From Phragmites australis (Eukaryota > Streptophyta > Magnoliopsida > Poales > Poaceae): a DNA stretch of 64,000 nt. The notes below the pieces were generated by a model. It saw nothing but the letters and a program-made list of their open reading frames with translations. It was not told the DNA's origin and searched no databases. Shown here one piece after another: positions 46,385-57,479 of this stretch (the first letter of the stretch is position 1; every line of letters begins with the position of its first letter). A program made the position numbers and the translations under genes. Location: contig NC_084932.1 in NCBI RefSeq assembly GCF_958298935.1, positions 16,781,501 to 16,845,500 on the forward strand, written 5' to 3'.

Positions 46385-47870
46385 AACGCATCTGTGGCTC
46401 CTAACCCTTCGGGTGAATGCTAGTACGATGTCGTAGTTGCTAACCATAGGGATGTTGTTTCGGATATTGTTGAAGCGACATACAAACTCGAACAAGGTTT
46501 CTCTCCCCATCTACTCGCAATGGTAGAGATCATTTTTTATGCTGGGGTAAACGTATGTACCTTGAAAATTGGTTGTAATACATTCTAAAGCTGCTCACAC
46601 GAGTAGATTATTCCCAGTGATAAATTGGTGAGTCATGTCCTAGCTACCCCTTCAAGGGCAGTAGAGAGGTAATTAGCCATTACCTTCTTGTCCCCATCAG
46701 CTGCTTGGATGGTTGTGGTGTAGATCTGGAGAAACTCAATGTGATTTCTTCTGTTGTATTTCTCAATCGTCCCAAGACGGAACCTTATCGGCTAGCTTAT
46801 GTTTTGCAGATCTGGAGAGAAGGCTAGCCATCCATTGATGGCGCATTGCTTGGTTTCAGCATCCATGAGAGTCTTTCCCATGGAGATCAGAGATCGGTCC
46901 TGATTTGATCGGTGTCAGAATGTTCCCTAATTAGATCGATGAGGGGTAGACGAAGCCTCTTCAGAAGCCCCTGGGTGCCTTCGCCGGTCGTTGATAACTC
47001 ACGCAAGTCATTGATTGGATGACCATTGACTAGTGAGGTTCGGCAACGGTTGTTTGCCCGATTGTCATCCCGGAAAGCCTTATTCCTAGGGTTATGCCTC
47101 ACCGAGTCTGATGCGTCTCTTGATAGGGGATTGCCTAGCCTACCCCGATTAGCACTGTTTTCGGATAGGGCTTGATGAAAGTTCTCAGCCTGGATGACGA
47201 TCTCCTTTGTTAAGTTGACCATTGAGTTCATCCAATCATTATTGGCTAGGGTATCCAGATCTGTGGTCAGAGGGCGCATGAGGGCCTCTTGTAGAAGGAG
47301 GATCCTCTTAGCAGTTGCGGATTTAAAGTGGTCAGCCCCCTGCAGATGTTCATGAGATGGTAAGACCGGCGTTCCGTTAAGAGCCAGGGGTGGTGTGCTC
47401 ACCTAGGGTTGACCATTGCCTGTAGTCAGAGCCGAAGGACCCTGTCTATGTGTAGGATCGTCATCATGATGACCCAGATTGTCACCCCTGTTTCTAATAG
47501 TGAAAACTTCTTGAGGGTAACCTCTGTTGGAGGAGGTGTCCAGATCCATCATGGATGTTTTATCGGATTGCTCTGGGTTGGTGAATCCATGTTGTCAAAA
47601 GATGCATGGGTTGAACCCAACTTGCTATGAATCAAATATTCACAATTGTCTTGGCAGTCGAGTGGTTCAAACTCGATGTCATAATCCTTAGCATATTGAT
47701 CCATAAATCGACTTACTCGTTGCTTAAATCATCGCCAGAAAGTTCATCATCGAAATTCACCCAATTGATCATTGGTTCTCTAGGGAGGGGGGTAAAGTTG
47801 TCGTAGAACCCCTCATCTAAAAAACCGATTCTCGGTGAAGCTTTAGGCGATGTCGACGACATCTTCTACG
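46385..47870 (-). pseudogene. T3 gag N-terminal part
   Basis: Read from the - strand ATG near 47862 (MSSTSPKASPRIGFLDEGFY). Further blocks are 'RHNPRNKAFRDDNRANNR', 'VNGHPINDLRELS' (matching T1 near 612), capsid fragments near 46900-46600, and 'FEFVCRFNNIRNNIPMVSNY' (46500-46440). Stops and shifts occur. It breaks at TCTTC (46380-46384), where the 4-kb LTR entered. Confidence 0.8.
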
Positions 47871-47889
47871 TATTTTCTTCAAGCCTTTT

Positions 47890-47916
47890 GTCATGATGCC
47901 CACGGACGGCACTAGC
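47890..47916 (-). promoter_or_regulatory. Primer binding site of T3
   Basis: On the - strand 'gctagtgccgtccgtgggc' follows the LTR end. It resembles the TGGCGCCGTCTGTGGG-type sites used by Tat elements. Confidence 0.6.
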
Positions 47917-48454
47917 TGTCAATGATTTGTGAACCATCGATCTAACCAATTTGTTGAAGAATTGAGGGATGTTATGAGTAGACGAATTGTAGGAGAACAC
48001 ACAGGGGTTTTTATACAGGTTCAAGCCTCCCTAAGGATAATAACCCTATATCATGTTTGTCTTGTATTTATTTGAGCCTGTTATAAGAGGGTGTGTGGCT
48101 AGCCTAGATGGATCTAAACCTAGTCGGTGACTTCTTTGCTTGGCTTCTGTTGGCTTGTCAAAAGGTTTGAATGACTTCTTTGACTTCTATGGGTTTGTGT
48201 TGCTTTGTCTTAGCTTCTTCTCCACAGGGTCCTCTAGCTCCGTATATATATAGGGGTGTTGTACATCCTCTAGACTCCTCCTAATGTTCTTGGAGATAAA
48301 CCTTCCTAGTTGCGGAACACATTAGGTACCTACAGGGGGTACCTACTGGTGGTTTCCTTTCATCCAGGGATTCGCTTCCCAGAGATAAAGATATACCCAA
48401 AGAATTCTAGGAAACTCTAGGTGCCTGGATAAGGTAATTATCCATTATTCATCA
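47917..48454 (-). repeat. 5' LTR of T3
   Basis: Read on the - strand it starts TGATGAATAATGGATAAT (48454) and ends CATTGACA (47917), 538 bp. It shares with the T1 LTR the block 'cccctatatatatacggagcta' (TATA region, about 48245) and the end region. The exact start is inferred from the similarity to TGATAAGTAG in T1. Confidence 0.75.
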
Positions 48455-48545
48455 CAAGGATCCAATTCGTATATTCTGTTCCAACCCTTTAAGTATGTGA
48501 TCCGTTAGATTCATGTATAAACGGTAGAACTTGGAAACCATTTTT
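48455..48545. other. Unassigned junction sequence
   Basis: About 90 bp between the T3 LTR and the copia fragment D. It belongs to neither by eye. It may be host DNA, LTR remnant or repair filler. Confidence 0.3.
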
Positions 48546-49100
48546 TTCTGAACTAAAATCAACAGCGGTCCCTCGAGTGAGATGATCTATACCAACATGA
48601 CCAAGTCTACAATGCCAAAAAGAATAAATCTTTAGAAATATTTGCAACGAGACATCTCAAGGTCTTCATACTTAGAAGAAGGTGATGCATCAAAATCAGC
48701 CTTAAAAATTCTTCCAAAACATGAGATTCTAAAAACCAGACCACCTGAAGCATCTAATACTTTCCATTCATTTTTTTAAGCACACCTCAAGGTCTTCATC
48801 AATTATTTATGAGACAAAAAGCAAGTTAAATTTCAAGTTCTTGGCTAAAGCAACATCCTTGAACATAAACCTGTCATTTACCTGCACTGTACCTTTTGCA
48901 ACAACTGAGGTAGAAGAAGCATCTCCAAAAGTAACACTTTCAGCATGAGATGCACGTACAAGGGAGGAGAACACATTTTTATCACCGGACATGTGGCGTG
49001 AGCATCCAGAATCAACTAGCCAAATGTTCTCCTTCCTCGCTCAAGAAGCCTACAAGTAAACAGAAGATGTCGAGGGCTCAGTACTGGGGTTAATAATAAA
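48546..49100 (-). pseudogene. Element D protease and pre-integrase region
   Basis: The - strand reads 'WLVDSGCSRHMSGDKNVFSS' from about 49022, then 'LVRASHAESVTFGDASST', 'DRFMFKDVALAKNLKFNLLF' and, after shifts, 'CRLGHVGIDHLTRGTA' near 48610. The first is the copia protease active site (DSG) and the last the pre-integrase block. The sequence is lost directly after it. Confidence 0.8.
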
Positions 49101-50390
49101 GCTTTTAGGAATCCAATACTGATTCACTCGACCAACAACACGAGTAGCCCGAGTAGACTTAACTCGAGAAGCTCAAGTGAGTTCAACTTGAAAAGCACTA
49201 GCAGCTCGAGCAATCTCAACTCGAGAAGCTTAAGTAGGTTCAACTTGAGTTACACGAGTGGTAAAAAGTGATGACTGTTTCACCTGAGGCGCAAAATGAT
49301 GTGTCACAACCTCACGAGGGATAAAACGTGCCTTTTGCAAATAAGACCTAGCCTTAGACTTTTATTTCTTTTGTTGTTTAGCTAGTCTAAAGCAAAAATC
49401 TACTAAATGTCCATCTCTACTACAATGAGTGCAAGTGTACTTAACCCGATTTATGAATTTTGAAGAAGAAGCAACATTTGCATTCATTGTAGAGGATAAA
49501 AATCCAACAGACCTAAAAACAACCTTCTTAAGTTCCAATTCAGCAAGAGTTTCAAATTTGCCACAGCCAAGAGCTCTAATAATAGTGGGTGCATTTGTCT
49601 TAGAACGAGCATACGGATCAAAACCTAAACCTTGTTTACATGTACTTAACTTAGATGAATCTAAAATCAGGTTCGGATTTTTCTTTCCCTAGAAAAATAT
49701 TCTAAAGTTACTTTCAAGTAATCAACCTGTTTAGAAAGAGATGAGCATTTATTGTAAGTAGCACTCATGGGTTTTTGTTATGTTTCTCTAAGAGTGTACC
49801 AAGACGAACAACAGTATTAGATAGATCATCATAAGTAGGTAATACCTTGTTATCGTCACTGTTAAGTTCATCCTTGGTTGAGCTTTATTTGTTGCTTGTC
49901 ATGAGACACAATCCAGTCAAATCATGCAATGTCTTGCTCTTAGATGTTGTGTCATCCTTGTTGATCTCTGAATCAACGTCGCTCAAGTTGATTTGTTCAA
50001 GCGCTGAAAAAACTCGATGCACAACATTGCGGTTGAGAAAGCTCTTTTTCTTGTTGTTGTTGAACAATCGCTTCTTTTTCTCCTTCTCCTCTTTTGATGC
50101 TTTATCTGCAAGCTTAGGACAATTGGAACGAATGTGGTTGAGATCACCACATTCATAACATCTTTGAGGACCTCCACTTCCTTTCTTCCTCATACGCACA
50201 TTCTGCAATGCTTTAGAGAACTGAGTAGAAAGTAGTGCAGAATCTTCTTCAGGAATCAACTCAAGCTGATCATTGGTTAGTGAAGATATAGAAGATAATA
50301 AAAAATTTGATGAAGAAGATTCAACATGAGACATGAGACCAAAGTAATTGATTTATTAACGTTCTTCCTAGCAAAAACATCTAGCTCATG
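49101..50390 (-). pseudogene. Element D gag, C-terminal part with two zinc knuckles
   Basis: From 50390 down: 'SHELDVFARKNVNKSITLVS', then after a 7-bp duplication 'SSSSNFLLSSISSLTNDQLE' and the first knuckle CYECGDLNHIRSNC (about 50170-50128). A second knuckle CTHCSRDGHLVDFC lies at about 49430-49390. Both have the C-x2-C-x4-H-x4-C form. Between them the sequence is rich in Lys and Ser. Ser/Thr/Arg-rich repeats ('ASRVE...TRAT') lead to the protease. Stops are present. Confidence 0.75.
50386..50390. repeat. Target-site duplication TCATG, left copy
   Basis: TCATG at 50386-50390 is repeated at 51421-51425. It bounds the solo LTR inserted in element D gag. Joining the flanks restores the expected 'KLKTHEL/MDV' gag context. 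Confidence 0.88.
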
Positions 50391-51420
50391 TGATGAGGAC
50401 ATCCCCAACAACACTCATTCTCTTGGTCATGGGGCAGACTTGGTTGACGCTACAAGTCCCTCACAAACTGTTGATGCCAATAAAGGTCCTATGACAAGAG
50501 CTCGATTGAAACAAATGCAACAAGAGGTGAATCTGTTCCTTAATGATTGCAATCATACTTTTAGTGAGAATTGTTTACTACCTAATGGGAATACATTGCT
50601 TGTTCTCAGGTTTGAATCACATGTCACATGGGAGAACAAGGATGAGCTGGACATGTGTGGTGACGCTACTGTCCATAACTGCTTGGTTGTGCATTTGATG
50701 AGGACATAGCGCTACCATGGACACGACCACCTCCTCGACCAGTCCGACCACCTTCTCGACCATTCTCCACCAGTCCAACGACCTCCTCGACCAGTCATGC
50801 CGACCAGTGCTGGTGTGCTCATCGACAAGTCAGGCTTCGCCTTTGACTACTTGGGAACCTGACAAGCCAAGACTACTCTAGAACCCGACAAGGCAAGGCG
50901 AGATGGTCCTACATGACTCCTTTTGGGCCACACCATTTTGGTTGGTTTGTATGTTATGTTTGAAAACAATTAGAGTCTTTCAGCCTTTTATGAAGCAAAC
51001 TGCACATGGGCTGTTGTTTTTATTGTTGGGCCAAGTCCAGCCCATGTAGAACTAAGGGCAGGGGTTGCCCTCACTATATATACCCACCTGTAACCTCCCT
51101 TCTAGGGTTAACCACGAATTTGAACTAGCAGCAGCCATTTCTTGTCTCTAAGGTTTGAGTGTGCAGCAGCCACCCCCTTGGAGATTGAGAGATTTGCTAG
51201 TTATATCTGTTGTTCTTGTGTATTCCTTTGGATTTGCAGCTGCAACAGCGTCTACTTCCCGTGGTCAAGTAGACAAAGACCGAATCGTGTGGTTGGGCGA
51301 ATTCTTTTGTCATAGGTTGCTGCTCAAGCAGTGGTTGGTGCCATCGGTTCGTCAGGTTGCACGGGTCAAGTTATCCCCCACGATTCTACGACGAGAAGAT
51401 CGGGCAACTCTCCTGCATCA
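50391..51420 (+). repeat. Solo LTR (1030 bp) with encoded polyprotein tail, CRM-like gypsy
   Basis: It starts TGATGAGGACATCC, ends CCTGCATCA and is flanked by TCATG. From its first base to the stop near 50707 one frame is open, encoding 'GPMTRARLKQMQQEVNLFL' and 'LLPNGNTLLVLRFE', a stretch known from the C-terminal ends of gypsy polyproteins. In centromeric (CRM) chromoviruses the polyprotein reads into the 3' LTR, so the LTR carries part of the coding sequence; assignment to that group is inference. TATA-like 'actatatatacc' at about 51074-51085 would be the promoter. Confidence 0.65.
50715..50815. repeat. Imperfect CGACCA...CTCGACCAGTC repeats
   Basis: About four imperfect copies of a roughly 20-bp C-rich unit with 'ctcctcgaccagtc' follow the coding tail within the solo LTR. 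Confidence 0.6.
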
Positions 51421-52041
51421 TCATGAGTTTTCAATTTAGAATAAAGTATATCTAATGTAAGTGAACTCATGACAGCAGATTCTCTAATAGATGTAACTTC
51501 TATCTCCCACACTGACATATCTAAAGCTCCTAGTAATTGACGTACATTCTTAGCATCGGTATATATAATATTAACAGCACGTAAATTACTAAGAATTTTA
51601 TTAAACCAAGCAAAGAAATCATCTAGTGACTCTCCAGGCTTCATCTCAAAACGCATGTAATCTTTCTTAAATAAATCTTGACATACCTCTTTAATAGTAT
51701 TTTAACATTCATGATAATCACAGAGTGCTTTCCATACCTCGTACGTTGATTTGAGATATATTACTCGATCAAAGTCGCTCCTTCCTAAGTCTTGGATGAT
51801 CAGGTTCATTGCCTTGCTGTTCACTCATTCCATGGAGCTACTTCTCCTTTTCTCCTCAATCTACATGAGACATATTATGTGATGTCACTTCATTATTCTT
51901 AGGGACCACATATGGCTTGTAGACCTTTTCCCAAATTGCAAAGCCATGTGCTTGAATGTACGCCTCCAGCTTCACCTTCCAGAACTGAAAATCAACACCA
52001 TAAAAAACACAAGGTTTTGTGAAATACCTATCTGAAGCCAT
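51421..52041 (-). pseudogene. Element D gag, N-terminal part
   Basis: The - strand starts MASDRYFTKPCVFYGVDFQF at 52041 with 'FWKVKLEAYIQAHGFAIWEK'. Later come 'MRFEMKPGESLDDFFAWFN' (51656) and 'NVRQLLGALDMSVWEIEVTS', ending in 'YSKLKTH' at the insertion. This is the usual copia capsid (UBN2-like). Stops near 51856 and shifts break it. Confidence 0.8.
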
Positions 52042-52080
52042 GTTTCTAATTACCGATCAAGATAAATTAGAAAAGATTAA

Positions 52081-52093
52081 AGCTCTGATACGA
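52081..52093 (-). promoter_or_regulatory. Primer binding site of element D (initiator tRNA-Met)
   Basis: On the - strand TCGTATCAGAGCT lies between the LTR end and gag. It is TGGTATCAGAGC with one change. Confidence 0.8.
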
Positions 52094-52095
52094 AT

Positions 52096-53537
52096 TTTAG
52101 GATTGAATAAGCGTAAAATACCCAATCAGAGTGGGTGAATGATTGTGGAAACTAAATTTAAAGATTTACTCACCCAAAACAAAACTCGATTTATACTCGG
52201 TATTCCACTCGAAACAGGTTGCACAAGCTCTAGTAAAAATGATATAAAGAAAGATCTGTTAGTCGGATTGCTCTTAATTTTGGTCAGCAGAAACTAGATT
52301 CCAATAAAAAATTAACCCAACAAGAATCGAGTAAATCGGATATGCGGATCAAAACTTATTCCTGGTTGAAGTAGACCGTGTCAACTAGAATCGAGTAGAT
52401 TAAAACCTAGTCGAGTTGACAAAAAGCTACTCGAGATCAAACCAAATCCACTCAAAATTTTCTCAAAACAAACACTAGATATTCTAGCAAGATTTTGGAT
52501 GATTTAAACCAAGATGAAACTTCATAAAAACATGAAATTAATCAAAAACCAAAAACCGAGTATGTAGAATATAGAACCGAGAGAAAAATTCGAAGCAACA
52601 ACTCATCAACTTACGAAACTTGATTTTCATTATATAGATGAGTTTACATGATGCCTCTCCAAAGCATCGAACAAGATTTTCACGAAATACCAAAACAGCT
52701 CTGTCTCAAGTTTCTGTGATGCCCGTTCTGCGCTTTTTTACCCAATACAACAGACTTCTCTATTTATAGGGTAACCACACGCACAAACATGATCAAATCG
52801 AACTACAACTCCCTATCGTATTCAATCTGGTCTCTATCCTCCTCTAATCACAAAAGTACAAATAACTTCTACTAATTAAGCTAATTAGCTAACTACTCTT
52901 ACGTAATCATCCATGCACATCTCCCATGCATACATGCATATACGTAACCAACTTAGAGTCCGTCTTCGACACTAACTCTTGTCACAAGTCTAGCCACCAC
53001 ATGACTCCCTCTTGCCTGCTCTGACTTGAACACGAATTAGCCTTCACGTCCCCTCACGATTAGATCGCCCTGCTCTGACTTGAACACGAATTAGCCTTCA
53101 CGTCCCCTCACGATTAGATCGCCTCCTACGTCCATCGCGAAGCCTTGTCTCCATATTCATTATTTTCTCAGCTCGAACATCCCGCAGGACATCCTCGATC
53201 ACCACGACCTCAGTTCCTCCTGAACCTAGTCGTCGAACCTCAGTTCCTCCCTAAACTTAGTTCGTCGATCCATCATTGACCGTGTTCGCTTTCGAGCAAC
53301 ACCTGCACATGAATCAAACAACAATCAAGTACGAGCACAAGTCCTTCCCGACTTAACTCAAGATCAGTTCACACAATACCACGCAAACTCAAGCAAAACC
53401 AACACGCTAACATAAGCATATCTTAGCAACTCATGAACACCAATCAAATATCATTATGCTAAATCACTAATTTCATCAATCAAACCAATTTTTCATCACA
53501 TGATCTCACAATCTATCAAACACAATGTTCTCTAACA
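52096..53537 (-). repeat. 5' LTR of element D
   Basis: Read on the - strand it starts TGTTAGAGAACATTGTG (53537) and ends near 'caatcctaaaa', about 1.44 kb. TATA-like 'cctataaatagag' (- strand, about 52757-52770) marks the promoter. A 54-bp tandem duplication lies in the upstream part. The end nearest gag is approximate. Confidence 0.7.
53015..53122. repeat. Perfect 54-bp tandem duplication in the D LTR
   Basis: 53015-53068 and 53069-53122 are identical, beginning 'cctgctctgacttgaacacg'. It lies about 0.25-0.36 kb upstream of the TATA box of the LTR, where regulatory elements of LTRs usually are. Confidence 0.92.
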
Positions 53538-53870
53538 TATGTCCATATTATTGATTTAATATTTGTATATCCATGACTCGTGAAATATAATCATCAATGA
53601 ATTAATACATGCGCTAGTCTGCGAATTATTATTGTCCCACATAATGATATAAGACTAAGGATTATTTAGAATAACATCACAATGAAACAAAGAGCTTCAC
53701 AAACAAATTACGTATTTGCTAATCAATGTAAATGATAATTATCCAAGGAACCGAATAACACATTATTCAAAAGTACAAAAATATACAATCATCTCTATGG
53801 TTGCGTCTAGGGCATATCACCAAGAGTGAACACGACCAGGAAATCCATGAAACATGGACAATGCATTTTG
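53538..53870 (-). repeat. Possible LTR start of another copia element
   Basis: On the - strand 'ggtgatatgccctagacgca' near 53840 and the following A/T-rich sequence recall the start of some grass copia LTRs ('gatatgccctagaggcaata'). No coding sequence or second copy is in the window. Element D may have inserted into it. Confidence 0.35.
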
Positions 53871-55980
53871 ATGGCTTGTTAACATTTTAAGGCTCAGCAC
53901 CACCACTTTTTCTGAGTGGGATGTGTTATTCTAGGAGTCCTCTTTCTCAAGATGTGTGGTGTGGGCTTTCACTTTTGCCAGTTTGAGTTGATGTCTTTAC
54001 AGTTCGCTAGCAGAAAGCGAGTGAGGCCGAGGCCTCAAGTTTAGCATATTGGTTTTACAACATTTTCAAAAGATGTCGCACAATCACGAGTGTCCTACAA
54101 GATAAAAAGAGTTTCTTAGGCTAAAAGAAGAACTCTTTGACGTATTTCCCAAGTAAGGATAACTTACTCTGATGACTATCAAGGCCTTGTCACCATGGGC
54201 TGGTAAAAAACTTAAGTCTATGTGCTCAATGACCTCCAATCATCCCTTCATTGACTGGCGACGAGTGCCCTCAAGTGGGCTGGTGCTGGATACACCACCG
54301 ATCGTTGACAGACTAGTGGGAATTTCAATCGTAATCGTCATGGCACCCCTCTTGGAGGTGACCACCACAACCTCTTCTACGACTCCCAAGAGGATTTTCT
54401 AAGGCTCGTCTGCGGCAACAATCAAGGTGACAACATCATAGGTGGTGACAACCACTATTTCCTCTTGGACACGTTGGGTGGCTCCCCTCGAGCTTGGAGC
54501 CATGTGGTTGATGAGAAAACATCAATCAGAATACAAGAAAGAAAAAAAGGTTCTGACCTAAAAAGCAAAGTGTGTGTTTTACCACAGGGGCTTGATTCTA
54601 AATATAAGGGAGGATTTTACCCTCCTTAGAGAAGGAGGTCCGAGTTGGCGAATCAATTGCTGGACCCATAAGCAAGGATCACCATGAGGGTGTCCCTTGT
54701 CTCCAACCTTTCCTCTAGCGCATTTTGAGCTTCTACCAAAAATTTTGCCTAAGGTGTGCTTGCGTCCTTGTAGATTTGTGTTATCATTGAGAACCAAGCG
54801 AGTCGTTCAACCTTTTTAATAAGATGGGGATGAGTCTCGAATGCATGAGACTCGAGATTGAATATTACCTCATGTTGGCATCCCCTACTCAAAGCAGGGG
54901 ACGTTGGGAAAAGTATGGATGAACATGTCCTTGCAATTTGTCTTTGAGTCATACGAGATGATTAGATCCCTCTTTCTAGCCCTTGCTAGGGTTGGAGCAT
55001 CTTGGTCCAGGAGAGGCCTTGTACTCTTTCTCACCCTACTGCTGGCTCCCTGGTTAGAGAGTAGACCCACAGAAGCATCTACATAAAATGATAATTAGTC
55101 ATGATTTGGAAGAATAATAGGGAGGAAGCACGAAGAAGTTACAAGAACGATTACTCAGATTTCTGTCACCCTTACATTGGACGGCAGGTCACAATGCAAC
55201 TGAGACGTCCTCCTGGTTGCCTTCTAGGGCCTTACTGAGGAGGAACTTGATCTTTTTCTTCATAGCCTCCAGTGACAACACTGCAAAAAAGTTTAGTACA
55301 CTTAGATATTATGAGTGTAAAGTAAAAATGCCAAAAAGTGCGATGATTTTACCATTGGCGCTATCCCAAGTTGGGACCAGAGGTCCCGAGTACATCCATG
55401 TAGTGTGTACTCAAGCCTTAAGAGGATTGATGCGACGCTGGATGAAATCTAGTGCCACATCCTAGACCATCAATCCACGGTCCTTAAGGCCCTTTATGTG
55501 GTTGACAAACATCTAAAGTTGCTTGCTCACCTCTAAAGGCTCTTGCCAGCAAGGACTCAGCTTTGCCCAGATGCCTCTATATTCGAGGGTGCCCATGGCA
55601 TGGAACTCACAATAGAACCATTGCATGTGCCATCCCAACCACGATGACTTCATCATGATGTCGACATATTCGCTTGATGTTATAGAAGGTGAGGATTTCC
55701 TTGAGGAAATCGAAGGGAGGGACAAGGAAGCCACAATGGAAAAAGGCCTCAAACATCACGTGTTCGGGCTTGGAATCTCCTCTCCCTCTGTTGATCTCTA
55801 GGGGATTAGACTCCTGAGAGCAATCATCTCATCCTTCTCCAACTTTCGAATGCATGCCTCTAACCTTTAGGGGCCGAAGGTTGAAGGAAGATGAAGAGCT
55901 TATATAGTTTGAAGGCAAGAGTTTGTGAGGCGCAAAAGAGGGATGGAGATGACGTTCAAATCCTTTCCTGTTTATAAGGA
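53871..55980 (-). pseudogene. Antisense accessory gene remnant of Tat element T4
   Basis: The - strand shows 'EAFFHCGFLVPPFDFLKEIL' near 55745 and 'SSEYVDIMMKSSWLGWHMQW' near 55680. These parallel the T1 antisense gene ('GFYFPPSSFFIQVL', 'SAEYIDFSAKSSWLGRHKKW'). The FYGLE...LNPNSI block is missing here, so a deletion removed the middle of the domain. The rest (53871-55400) is decayed and not readable with certainty. The orientation implies that T4, like T1, is on the + strand. Confidence 0.55.
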
Positions 55981-56339
55981 GTGGAGGTTTTGCGACTATT
56001 CCATAATGGGTACCGATGTTATCGCTCTAAGTTAACAGTGTTTAGGATGATTCAAATTTTGAAATATCTTTTTAGCACCTTTTTAGACGTCATAACTTCA
56101 ACTCCCCATAGAGGTTGTGCACATTTAATGCAATATTCCCTGAGGATGCAGAAAAAAGATGAGGTGACCTTTGAGCTTCTGTGGTCGGAAGTAATTTCTC
56201 GACTAGGTAGGCCAAGAACTCTATTCAGTTCAACGAAAACATTCTTGATTTAGGACCGTCTCTAGCTAGGTCAGTTCTAATATGGTTAAATTCCAGGCAT
56301 AACCCATTTGTTCTCTTCTAAGCAGAGTTGAGAGCCAAC
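55981..56339 (+). other. T4 non-coding region before the LTR
   Basis: It corresponds in position to T1 8760-9258. A shared 'gcacatttaatgc'-like segment near 56110 is reminiscent of T1 'cacatttaatgcccg' near 8812. No gene is seen. Confidence 0.4.
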
Positions 56340-56690
56340 TGATGAGAAATGTCTAATTAATACTTATGCATTTACTATAAATATGGTATATCTTTGTAGG
56401 TTTTACTACCATCATAAGTTAGACAATTTATCATGTTCTATAAGGAAATCATCTCTAGCAAGGAATCTTCCGCATATCCAAAAAAAATACAATTATGAAA
56501 GGTTACGCTCGAAATTTCCAAGTATCATACAACTTCTCTGTCCTAGTTATATAAGGAGGGATTCTTAGAAAAATAAGAGAATCCCTAACGACCAAGTGAA
56601 GAAGATCATGTTCTGATTTAGATCCAACAACTAAAACTAGAAATCTCGAGCTAGATTAAATTTAAAGTAAGAAGCAGGATCAAGGTTTGG
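56340..56690 (+). repeat. Partial 3' LTR of T4, cut by the hAT element
   Basis: 'ccaacTGATGAGAAATGTC' is similar to the starts of the T1 and T3 LTRs, and 'tagttatataaggagg' at about 56545 could be the TATA box. About 350 bp are present before hAT-like sequence begins, so the end is missing or displaced. Confidence 0.45.
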
Positions 56691-57479
56691 CTTACCATTT
56701 GAGGCTCGGTTACAAAGCCTAAACGGTAACCGAAAATGTGCGGTTATCGCGATAATCGCTCGAAATTTGACTGAAATTCGTAGAAAATTCATTTGCTAAA
56801 ATTTGAAATTTCGTCAAAAATTTATCAGAATCACCTCTCGAAAACCGGTCCGCGCGGTTTGGGCGACTAACCGAGCAGTTTACACGATAACCGAAGACCA
56901 ATTTACTGAGTGAATTTGATTGAAAACCGAGCGATTTGAAGCGGTAACCGACCGGATGAACTCGTAATCAATGATTTTGTAGGAAAATATAAAAACACAA
57001 AAAATCGCCAAAAATCAGGAAACAAATAGTAATAAATATGGCATGAGATTTGCTATGTTTTGTTTAATCAAAAAAAATTTGGCATGACCTTTGCTATATT
57101 TTGGAATACTGATAGTAATATGAGCATGAACATATAATTGTTTCATCGAATATATGCATACATTACATATGTAGCGCCTCAAATTAATAAACATATGTCG
57201 AATTGTCTGTACTAATGCTAAAAACACAATCACATGCCATCCATCAATACTTACTAAGGTGATGGTCGATGCTTCAAGTGTAGATTGCATAATATCCACA
57301 CCACGTGCAACCTACGAGATGAAAAACAAATTAGTATAATACCATGGTATGGAAATAAAGTAGTTACAAAAAGTAAATTTTCATCACCTTTAGAACCACC
57401 AGCTTGGGGGGCGATTACATTCGGCTATATTGTACTCCTCGGTGGACATGAGCATTATCCATTGTGTAGATAGCAACTC

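Larger units (their letters stand above)
28893..48454 (-). mobile_element. Tat-type Ty3/gypsy element T3, split by a nested insertion
   Basis: On the - strand it reads 5' LTR (47917-48454), primer site, gag N-terminal part (46385-47870), interruption (34109-46379), gag C-terminal part, protease, RT, a plant Tat-style second RNase H and integrase, ending near 29665. Removing the interruption and one copy of TCTTC joins the gag halves ('HRCVEDI' with 'AIQEP'). The 3' LTR is missing. It is the same broad family as T1: gag blocks, LTR ends and the TATA region agree. Confidence 0.85.
48546..53537 (-). mobile_element. Ty1/copia element D, 3'-truncated, with nested solo LTR
   Basis: On the - strand the order is 5' LTR (about 52096-53537), primer site, gag in two parts, protease and the pre-integrase region. 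It then stops near 48546, next to T3. Integrase, RT, RNase H and 3' LTR are missing. Gag is split by the insertion at 50391-51420. The copia identity rests on the protease motif DSGCSRHM and a following HCRLGHVG block. Confidence 0.8.

Noticed and set aside
57015..57299. 94-codon - strand frame at the left end of the hAT element
   Set aside because: A/T-rich, outside the transposase domains and with no similarity recognised; likely non-coding subterminal DNA.
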